Below are positions 1-6,416 of a DNA stretch of 15,357 bases, piece by piece (positions within the stretch are counted from its first letter, which is position 1; every line of letters starts with the position of its first letter). The notes under the pieces are model-generated. The model worked only from the letters and a program-made list of their open reading frames with translations. It had not been told where the DNA came from and searched no databases. The translations under genes were made by a program, and so were the position numbers. The DNA is from Deltaproteobacteria bacterium (GTDB lineage Bacteria > Desulfobacterota > Syntrophia > Syntrophales > UBA2210). Location: positions 1 through 15,357 of the forward strand of contig JAFDAR010000042.1 of assembly GCA_019313735.1 (NCBI GenBank), read 5' to 3'.

Positions 1-64
1 TTAATCTTAAGGGGATAGACCCGAATAAAAGAAGTATTGTTCTTGTGGGCAATGTCTTTTTCAT
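1..64 (-). CDS. N-terminal fragment of an unidentified gene downstream of lpxK (runs off the left edge)
   Basis: An ATG at 64 on the minus strand overlaps the lpxK TGA stop (61-63) as ATGA, the usual sign of translational coupling. The 21 codons in the window read MKKTLPTRTILLLFGSIPLR followed by L: a short basic start, then a hydrophobic stretch. This fits a membrane-associated protein such as an LpxL/HtrB-like acyltransferase, a frequent neighbour of lpxK, but 21 residues are too few to name a family. The upstream region has only a weak ribosome binding site (GGAAAAA), which also suggests coupling to lpxK. Confidence 0.5.
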   Translation of the reverse strand, partial: MKKTLPTRTILLLFGSIPLRL

Positions 65-462
65 GCCGTCAGTTTTTCCAGTATAGTATCTTCAAATTCT
101 TTTTGAGAAGGTGCGATTTCCATCTCTATTCTCAGCAGGTAGATATCACGGAGGAAGTCGGGAAAGTCAATCAATTTTATCCCATCCTTTTCAGTCGTGA
201 GGAGGATCTGTGCTGAGGATTGCGATGCCTCCTTTTGAATCTTCATTAAATCCCCTTGCGTATATACATGATGATCCGGAAAAGACAGGAACGCTGCTAC
301 CTCACCGCCAACGGATTCTATCGTTCTCTTGAAAGAATCAGGCCTGGCTATACCCGCAAAGGCGAGGATTTTCTTTCCACGCAAATAATCGAGCGAATAA
401 ACATCTCCTGCTTCACAGGCTTCCGATAGGCCTCAAACATCTGAGTACCTGTCCACTGCCCC

Positions 463-497
463 CTGTCTCCTGTCTCCTGTCTCCCGTTTCCTGTCTT
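463..497. repeat. Five-unit 7-bp tandem repeat inside lpxK
   Basis: On the plus strand the unit CTGTCTC occurs three times exactly (463-483), followed by CCGTTTC and CTGTCTT. The array is within the lpxK reading frame and encodes part of a linker (GNGRQETGDRGQ) between the kinase N-terminal half and the FEAYRKPV segment. The reading frame is the same before and after the array. A gain or loss of one unit (7 bp) would shift the frame. Confidence 0.85.
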
Positions 498-1079
498 CAC
501 TATTATATCGGCCCTTTCCAATGCACTCGCGGGCTCACGGAGTTCTCCCCTCGGTATTGTAAATCCGTTACCAAAAGGTTTTTGATTGTCGAGGAGAACG
601 ATATCAATATCCCTGAAAACAGAACGGTGCTGAAACGCGTCATCAAGGATCAACACATCTGCTCGAAAATGTTCAATGGCATATTTTCCTGTCAGGTATC
701 TGTTTTTCCCCGTAATTACGGGCACATTTCTGACAGATTTTGCAATCAGGGCAGGTTCGTCGCCTGCATTTTTGGGACTCATAAGAAGATTTTTTCCGTC
801 TGATACGATATTAACGCGGCTTTTCCCCTTGCCTGCATAGCCTCTACTCAGGATGGCCGGTCTGTAACCTTTCTCATTAAGCAAATTTGCCAGCATTATA
901 ACCATGGGGGTTTTCCCCGTGCCGCCGACTGTGATGTTCCCTACACTGATAACCCTGCACCCGAGTTTTCGTACCTTGAACAAACCGGTTTGATAAAAAA
1001 GGTTTCTCAAGCGGACAACACCACTGTAAAGGATGGAGATCGGGAAGAGGTTCTTAAGTTTGACATGTTTTAGACCAGT

Positions 1080-1103
1080 GGGGACAGGTTTAAACCTGTC
1101 CCC
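1080..1103. repeat. Perfect 24-bp palindrome in the 5' coding end of lpxK
   Basis: The arm GGGGACAGGTTT is followed directly by its exact reverse complement. In the lpxK frame it encodes GDRFKPVP, starting 13 nt after the first base of the lpxK ATG and 7 nt after the msbA stop. It looks like a short REP-type palindrome absorbed into the gene. As RNA it could fold into a 12-bp stem over the translation start region. Its arm shares GGGGACAGG with the element at 2708-2728. Confidence 0.8.
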
Positions 1104-1110
1104 GATTACC

Positions 1111-2692
1111 TCAGACATTATTTTCTCTGAATTGCATATTATACAGCTTGAAGTACTCCCCCTTTTGCGCAAGAAGAGAGTCGTGAGTTCCTTCTTCAAC
1201 GATTTTTCCGTTAACCAGGACTATTATCCTGTCCGCATTGTTGATAGTTGAAAGCCGGTGGGCGATAGTCGCCTCATCGAGTATGAGAATGGGTGCGTCT
1301 TTGAGAAGCGCCCTTGCTATGGAGAGTCTTTGCCTCTCTCCACCGGAGAGTCTTGCACCCTGTTCTCCGATGATTGTTTCAAATCCTTTCGGCAGGTTTT
1401 TGACAAACTGATACGCGTTGGCCGCTTTTGCCGCGTTTATAATATCATCGTCACTCTTTTTTATGTCTCCATAAGCGATATTATTTCTGACGGTATCATT
1501 AAACAGTATCGTCTGCTGTGTAACGATCCCTGTCTGCGCCCGGAGCGATTCCATGGTAACATCCCGGATATCGTGGTCGTCAATCAGTATCTCCCCTTCC
1601 GTCACATCATAAAATCTCGGTATCAGATTAACGAGCGTGGTTTTACCTCCTCCGCTCATTCCTACAAAGGCCACCACTTCACCGGATTTTATATTAAGGT
1701 TGATATTTTTTAAGACCGGTTCATCATCATAACTGAAGGTAACATTTCTGATCTCAATCTTATCTGAAATTCGCGGCAGTTCTGTCGCATCTTCCCTGTT
1801 TTTTATTTCCGGTGTTATGTCCATAATATCGAAAACCCTGACGGCCGCGGATATCCCCTGCTGAATGGTATTGTTGACGTTTGTGAGTCTCTTTACCGGT
1901 TCGTAGAGCATGATAAGGGCTGTAAGAAAGGAAAAGAAGTTACCCGGAGTTGAGACCCCATGTATCACCTGGTATCCCCCATAAAAGACAATCGCGGCGA
2001 TTCCGAGACCACCCAGAAATTCCATAAATGGGGTGGACAAGGCCCTTATTGATACGGCCTTCATAAAAAACCGGAAGAGATTTTCATTCTCTTTCGCAAA
2101 TCTTCTGCCTTCATAATCTTCCATTCCGAATGCCTTTACTATCCTGGTACCCGATATGGTTTCCTGAAGAAGACTGGTGAGGCTCCCCATCGTAATCTGA
2201 GTACCTGTGGCTACCTTCCTCATCTTCTCGCCGAATCTGGCTATGGGATATATCGTCAGTGGAAAGACAACCATGGCAACCAGCGCCAGCTTCCAGTCAC
2301 GGTAGAAGATCACAAAGATAAGGCCGACCAGCGTAAAGGAATCTTTAAAGAGGCTTGTTACGGCCTCTGAAACCGCCCCCTGGATAAGGTTTACATCGTT
2401 TGTGATGCGTGACATGAGTATGCCGGTGGGGTTCTTGTTGAAAAAAGAGAGGGCTTGTCTTTGAATAAGCATAACTGCATGCACCCTTGATAAAGTATAT
2501 CGTGATGATTACTATCGGTATCCACTTCAGCATGGAGGCATTTTTATTTAGGAATATCCCATCCAGGGCTGGTTTGACGAGGAAAGCAAGCGCGGATGTA
2601 GCGGCACCCACCGCCAGCATGCACAACATCGCGAGGAGAAACTTCGGAATATGCGGTTTAGCCAGTTTTAAGATGCGTTTGAATATGTTCAT
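1111..2692 (-). pseudogene. msbA: Lipid A flippase MsbA (ABC exporter) with two internal deletions
   Basis: MsbA is a homodimeric ABC exporter that flips lipid A-core across the inner membrane. The ATG at 2692 has a good AAGGA ribosome binding site. The N-terminal piece (MNIFKRILKLAKPHIP to IKGACSYA) is followed out of frame by QRQALSFFNKNPTG and the remaining membrane domain. Against E. coli MsbA as I recall it, about 65 bp are missing at 2465-2485, in the second membrane segment. The ATPase domain has Walker A GMSGGGKTT, the Q-loop region, signature LSGGERQR and Walker B ILILDEAT. The text then jumps straight to IAHRLST, so about 26 residues with the D-loop (SALD) are missing at 1266/1267. 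Adding back 65 and 78 bp gives 575 whole codons, close to the 582 residues of E. coli MsbA. As written the product cannot be a working flippase. Assembly error is the main alternative. The gene follows lpxB and overlaps lpxK by 8 bp. Confidence 0.88.
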
Positions 2693-2707
2693 AAATAAAT
2701 CCTTATT

Positions 2708-2728
2708 AAAAGGGGACAGGCTACTTTT
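2708..2728. repeat. REP-like element between lpxB and msbA
   Basis: The sequence AAAAGGGGACAGGCTAC followed by TTTT has complementary ends (AAAAG/CTTTT) around GGGGACAGGCTA. It occupies most of the 62-bp lpxB-msbA gap, just upstream of the msbA ribosome binding site. It shares GGGGACAGG with the palindrome at 1080-1103. I infer a short dispersed repeat of the REP type; copy number elsewhere in the genome cannot be seen here. Confidence 0.5.
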
Positions 2729-2754
2729 ATACTTATGGTTTCAAAAGGCTTTTT

Positions 2755-3915
2755 TTATGATATCATCTCATGTGCCAGCAGGGCTGTCCTTTCAGACGCA
2801 CCCGGGTCACCCAATTTTTTGCTTACATCAAGCAGATCCTTTTTCATCTCATCCATCCTGGACCCACTGGTAAGAATATCGTACACTTCATCAGCCATCT
2901 TTTCCGGATTCGCGTCTCCCTGTATAAGCTCGGGGACCACTGTTTTGCCTGCTATTATGTTGACAAGCCCTATATTATCGACATTAACAACCACCCGACC
3001 TATAAGGTATGTCAGCGGTGAAACTCTGTAGACGATAATCATCGGTACACCGAGAATAGCTGTTTCCAGCGTAGCCGTCCCTGAGGCTACGACGGCAATA
3101 TCGGACAGGCCAACAACATCGTACACATTTTCCTCTATGATCCTGAAATCAACCCCAGATCGGTCAGTTAGTCCATGCACAAAATCGGGTGAAAGTGTAT
3201 CCGCAAGTGGCAGGACAAACTGAATGGCCGGGATCCTGTCCTTCAGGATTTTTGCCATCTCAAGCATTTCAGGCAGGAGTTTTGTCACTTCGCCCTTTCT
3301 GCTCCCCGGTAGAAGCGCGATGGTTGTCAGATTCTCTCTCAATCCGAACTTTTTGAGCGCTTCCCCGCGCGTGTATTTTCTCTTTACCGTGTCTAAGAGC
3401 GGATTACCAACAAAACGGGCATCCAGATCTACCTCTTCATAGACCTGTTCTTCAAATGGAAGTATAAGCGCCATACGGTCTACATATTTCTCCAGAGCGT
3501 ATATCCTTTTTTTCCTCCACGCCCATACCTTGGGGCTTATATAGTAAAAGACCTTAATCCCGTTCTCTCTGGCAAATTTAGCCAGGGACAGGTTGAACCC
3601 CGGATAGTCTATAAGGATCAGGAGCGCCGGTCTGGATTGCCGCAGCGATTTTTTGAGCTCGCGCCTGACTTTCAGTATAAATCCCAGCCTGGGTAATACC
3701 TCGGTAATCCCCATGACGGCCATTTCGGACGAATGGGCGATCAGAGAAACACCGGCTTTTTTCATCCTTTCGCCTCCCACCCCGTAAAAGCACAGGTCGG
3801 GATTGATGTTATGCATCGCCCTGACAAGATTTGCTCCATGCAGGTCGCCCGATGCCTCACCGGCAACGATCATTATATTAAGGTTTTCTGATTGCATGAT
3901 CCCGGGATTATCCAT
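2755..3915 (-). CDS. lpxB: Lipid-A-disaccharide synthase LpxB
   Basis: LpxB (glycosyltransferase family 19) joins UDP-2,3-diacylglucosamine and lipid X to form the lipid A disaccharide at the inner membrane. The 386-residue product has the usual family length. It shows the N-terminal IMIVAGEASGDLHGANL motif, FYGVGGERM, MGITEVLPRL, LIDYPGFN, YYISPKVWAW, FVGNPLLD, LLPGSRKGEV near the middle, and SGTATLETA with NIIAGKTVVPELIQ in the donor-binding C-terminal half. The reading frame is intact, unlike the next two genes. ATG 3915 has no clear ribosome binding site, and an in-frame ATG at 3897 (MQSENLNIMIVAGE) is an equally possible start. The gap to lpxA is 60 bp and contains a heptamer repeat instead of the lpxI gene often found there. 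Confidence 0.95.
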   Translation of the reverse strand: MDNPGIMQSENLNIMIVAGEASGDLHGANLVRAMHNINPDLCFYGVGGERMKKAGVSLIAHSSEMAVMGITEVLPRLGFILKVRRELKKSLRQSRPALLILIDYPGFNLSLAKFARENGIKVFYYISPKVWAWRKKRIYALEKYVDRMALILPFEEQVYEEVDLDARFVGNPLLDTVKRKYTRGEALKKFGLRENLTTIALLPGSRKGEVTKLLPEMLEMAKILKDRIPAIQFVLPLADTLSPDFVHGLTDRSGVDFRIIEENVYDVVGLSDIAVVASGTATLETAILGVPMIIVYRVSPLTYLIGRVVVNVDNIGLVNIIAGKTVVPELIQGDANPEKMADEVYDILTSGSRMDEMKKDLLDVSKKLGDPGASERTALLAHEMIS

Positions 3916-3928
3916 GGCATGAGACGTA

Positions 3929-3949
3929 AGATGAAAGATGAAAGACAGC
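3929..3949. repeat. Short 7-bp direct repeat in the lpxA-lpxB gap
   Basis: Two exact units of AGATGAA are followed by a third, diverged unit (AGACAGC). The array sits in the 60-bp gap between lpxA and lpxB. Its 7-bp period matches the array inside lpxK (463-497), and loosely the repeats at 11142-11222, though the unit sequences differ. Confidence 0.5.
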
Positions 3950-3975
3950 AGAGGGTAAAACTGGCGCCTTATTCT

Positions 3976-4749
3976 TTAACGGCAGACTCCCCTTTCAGAT
4001 TTCTCGATGAATTCTATAAAGTGATCTACCTCGGGTGAATCCTTGATTTCGTCTCTTATCTGTTTAGCAGCATCAGCCAGCAGCAGGGATGATCTGAAGA
4101 CTATCCTGTACGCTTTCTTCAGATTTTCCACAGTTTTCTCTGGAAAACCCCGCCTTTTCAAACCGATAATATTAAGACCATATGGCCTTGCATGATTACC
4201 CGAGACTGTAACGTATGGGGGAACATTCTGGGTAACCGCGGATGCGCCGCTGATCATCGAATGGCATCCTATGCTGGTAAACTGATGAACACCCGACAGA
4301 CCGCCTATTATGGCGTAATCTTCAATATGTATATGACCAGCCAGGTTGGCGACATTTGCCATGACGATATTGTTACCCAGTTTGCAGTTATGGGCCACAT
4401 GGCAATATGCCATCAGGAGATTATTGTTCCCGATAAATGTCATGCCTATATCGGCAGATGTCGCCCTGTGGATGGTGACAAACTCCCTTATCGTGTTATT
4501 GTCACCGATAATAACAGGGCATTTTTCCCCTTTGAATTTCAGGTCCTGGGGAGGCGCGCCGATGGATGCGAACTGGAATATGTGGCAGTTGTTGCCTATC
4601 TTTGTGGGACCTTCCATGACCACGTGCGGACCTACGACGGTATCTTTCCCTATCTGTACATCCGGACCGATTACACTGTAAGGTCCTATCTCCACATTCT
4701 CTCCAATAATCGCTTCGGGCGATATGATAGCCATTGGGTGAATACTCAT
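3976..4749 (-). CDS. lpxA: UDP-N-acetylglucosamine acyltransferase LpxA
   Basis: LpxA carries out the first committed step of lipid A synthesis: O-acylation of UDP-GlcNAc from 3-hydroxyacyl-ACP, in the cytoplasm. The protein is a left-handed beta-helix of hexapeptide repeats (IGENVEIGPYSVIGPDVQIG and on), with IREFVTIHRAT and the HVAHNCKLGNN segment holding the expected catalytic histidine. After the repeats come SGNHARPYGLNIIGLKRRGF and a helical C-terminal domain. I chose ATG 4749 (MSIHPMAII), which matches the family start and gives 257 residues. The GTG at 4758 is only 2 nt from the AAGGAG Shine-Dalgarno, too close; ATG 4749 lies 11 nt from it. lpxD ends about 30 bp upstream. fabZ, which commonly separates lpxD and lpxA, is not there. 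Confidence 0.95.
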   Translation of the reverse strand: MSIHPMAIISPEAIIGENVEIGPYSVIGPDVQIGKDTVVGPHVVMEGPTKIGNNCHIFQFASIGAPPQDLKFKGEKCPVIIGDNNTIREFVTIHRATSADIGMTFIGNNNLLMAYCHVAHNCKLGNNIVMANVANLAGHIHIEDYAIIGGLSGVHQFTSIGCHSMISGASAVTQNVPPYVTVSGNHARPYGLNIIGLKRRGFPEKTVENLKKAYRIVFRSSLLLADAAKQIRDEIKDSPEVDHFIEFIEKSERGVCR

Positions 4750-4779
4750 AATCTTCACTACTCCTTATTTACGCACGAA

Positions 4780-5826
4780 TTATCTCTTCTTGTTTTCTGC
4801 TTCTTCTTCCAGTCTCGCTACTCTTTTTAACAGAGAATTCACCGTCTTTCTCATCTCCGGCAGTTTCGGCAAACACGCCTGCGCTCGGAGCCAGTTGCGA
4901 TGTGGCATGTGAGGTGTACCGGATACTATCTGATCTGGGGGGACATCTTCATGAACACCCGACTGGGCTGCAACCATGACATGGTCTCCTATGGTTATGT
5001 GCCCGACAACCCCAGCCTGTCCACCCAGTATTACACTCTCACCCAATTTTGTGCTGCCTGAAATGCCGACCTGGGCAACAATAATGGAGTTTTCACCAAT
5101 GACTACATTGTGGGCGATCTGAACCAGGTTATCAATCTTGACCCCTCTTTTTATCCATGTCTTTCCCAGTGTTCCCCTGTCTATGGTGGTATTCGCCCCA
5201 ACCTCGACATCGTCATCTATCTGCACTATTCCTACCTGAAGCACCTTGCGGTTATCGGCTCCCGGATTCGCAAAACCGAACCCATCCGCCCCCACAATGA
5301 CTCCAGCGTGAAGAATAACCCTCTTCCCGACCCTGCATCCTTTGTACATTACAACATTCGGGAATAATATGGAATCTTCACCCACGGTTGCGTCGTTACA
5401 CACAATAACACCCGGGTAAAGCACAGTCCCTCTTCCTATCCTGGCCCTCCTGCCGACGTATACCCCTGGATAGATGGCAACATCTTCCCCGATTTCCGCA
5501 TCCACTTCGATAAAGGCATCTCCACTTATCCCCGCGGGAATATCCTCCTTTGGATAAAGAAGATCAAGCGCCATGGCCATGGCGCTGTAAGGATCTTCCG
5601 TGAGAATCAGGTTTTTATAGGGGCTTGTAACCCCGGGTGAAACAAGGACTGCCGACGCACGGGTTTCTTCGAGCCTGTTTCTGTATTTTGGATTTGAAAT
5701 GAAGGTAAGATCCCCTTCACCCGCCTCATCTATACCCCGCACATTGCAGACAAGCACATCGGCATCTCCCACCACCGTGCCACCCACATATTTCGCAATC
5801 TCTCTCAGTTGCTTTCCGGCTGTCAT
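4780..5826 (-). CDS. lpxD: UDP-3-O-(3-hydroxyacyl)glucosamine N-acyltransferase LpxD
   Basis: LpxD adds the N-linked 3-hydroxyacyl chain in the third step of lipid A synthesis. Its 348 residues are a standard length. The N-terminal uridine-binding domain (about 1-100) contains GDLTFISNPKYRNRLEETRA and the ASAVLV segment. A long hexapeptide-repeat beta-helix follows (about 105-310) with GADGFGFA, NTTIDRGTLG and the catalytic-histidine region VQIAHNVVIG. A short C-terminal helix (SLLKRVARLEEEAENKKR) ends the protein. Stop-to-start distance from skp is 13 bp, so the two are probably co-transcribed. The ribosome binding site (GGTCGGGAA) is weak. Confidence 0.96.
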   Translation of the reverse strand: MTAGKQLREIAKYVGGTVVGDADVLVCNVRGIDEAGEGDLTFISNPKYRNRLEETRASAVLVSPGVTSPYKNLILTEDPYSAMAMALDLLYPKEDIPAGISGDAFIEVDAEIGEDVAIYPGVYVGRRARIGRGTVLYPGVIVCNDATVGEDSILFPNVVMYKGCRVGKRVILHAGVIVGADGFGFANPGADNRKVLQVGIVQIDDDVEVGANTTIDRGTLGKTWIKRGVKIDNLVQIAHNVVIGENSIIVAQVGISGSTKLGESVILGGQAGVVGHITIGDHVMVAAQSGVHEDVPPDQIVSGTPHMPHRNWLRAQACLPKLPEMRKTVNSLLKRVARLEEEAENKKR

Positions 5827-5839
5827 TTGAATTCCCGAC

Positions 5840-6364
5840 CTATTTCTTAGAATTATATGCCTTGTTATATTCTTCTATAACCTGCTTTGTCATATCATTC
5901 GCCTTGGAATAGTAAACAAGTCCTCCACTGCCTATGTCCATTATGCTCGTATACCCTTCCCTTTTACCGATGGTGTTTATAATCTTGAGTATCTCAGGAA
6001 TCAGTTTCCGGGAAAGTTCCTGATCCTTCAATTTCATCTCTCCATTAGTATCTTCAATGAATCTTTTGTAATCTCTGTATTCTTTCTGGTAGGAAAGCTC
6101 TTTTCCCTTATAGGCGCTCTCCGTCAACACCGGCCGCTGCTTTTCCAGATCGTCCTTCAGGTTTTTAAGCACATTCTCCCTTTCCTTTATCTGTGTTCCC
6201 TTCTCCTCGATGAATTTTTTCAAATCCAAGGTCGCGGCCTTTCCGGCATCAGAGTTGAGAAGAATATCTTTCATGTCGATAAAGCCTGTTTTCCCCGTCT
6301 CAGCAAAGCATACACCTGTCAATATGAAAGAAATAACAATTAAAAAACTTATAACCTTTTTCAT
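5840..6364 (-). CDS. skp: Periplasmic OmpH/Skp-family chaperone
   Basis: Skp holds unfolded outer-membrane proteins in the periplasm for delivery to BamA. The 174-residue product begins with a signal peptide (MKKVISFLIVISFILTGVCF, cleavage probably after CFA). After that comes the short beta segment TGFIDMKDILLNSDAGK and two long charged helices (about residues 45-130, such as KERENVLKNLKDDLEKQR), which would form the coiled-coil tentacles. The C-terminal part (GYTSIMDIGSGGLVYYSKAN, then DMTKQVIEEYNKAY) matches the OmpH family ending. It lies 52 bp downstream of bamA, the classic bamA-skp-lpxD order. A purine-rich AGGGGGAA ribosome binding site precedes the ATG. Confidence 0.93.
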   Translation of the reverse strand: MKKVISFLIVISFILTGVCFAETGKTGFIDMKDILLNSDAGKAATLDLKKFIEEKGTQIKERENVLKNLKDDLEKQRPVLTESAYKGKELSYQKEYRDYKRFIEDTNGEMKLKDQELSRKLIPEILKIINTIGKREGYTSIMDIGSGGLVYYSKANDMTKQVIEEYNKAYNSKK

Positions 6365-6416
6365 CGATAAATTCCCCCTGTTTCAATTTGTGATCTCATA
6401 ATTTTAAAAACGGAAA

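Larger units (their letters stand above)
61..1118 (-). pseudogene. lpxK: Tetraacyldisaccharide 4'-kinase LpxK, interrupted by a frameshift
   Basis: LpxK phosphorylates the 4' position of the lipid A disaccharide at the inner membrane. The first part, read from ATG 1118, has the P-loop region GNITVGGTGKTP, the segment LSRGYAGKG and DDAFQHRS. It runs on to a stop at 348. The rest of the family sequence (GKKILAFAGIARPDSF, then TTEKDGIKL) lies in another frame ending at 61. The switch must lie between about 350 and 432, because the second frame has a TGA at 433-435. The best join is after KPVKQ, moving to AGDVYSLDYLRGKK. Restoring one base would give about 352 residues, a normal length. The start overlaps the msbA stop by 8 bp. 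A palindrome encodes GDRFKPVP near the N-terminus, and a 7-bp repeat array encodes the linker GNGRQETGDRGQ. Identity is sure; whether the frameshift is biological or a sequencing error is open. Confidence 0.85.

Noticed and set aside
348..432. Programmed -1 frameshifting in lpxK (A-rich stretch GAAAGAAAA near 371)
   Set aside because: The A-rich site lies inside sequence that already matches the LpxK family in the second frame (LDYLRGKK), so the frame must change before it. No slippery heptamer with a following stem is seen at the likely crossover.
463..497. CRISPR array
   Set aside because: Units are 7 bp, directly adjacent and without spacers; no cas genes are present.
439..2208. A 14-bp word (ATCTGAGTACCTGT) shared by lpxK (439-452) and msbA (2195-2208)
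   Set aside because: About one such match is expected by chance in 15 kb on two strands, and both copies fall in plain coding sequence (TGTQ).
4192..4830. Plus-strand open frame of 212 codons opposite lpxA
   Set aside because: It is a shadow of lpxA and the end of lpxD: no ribosome binding site, no recognisable family, and the minus-strand proteins are well conserved.
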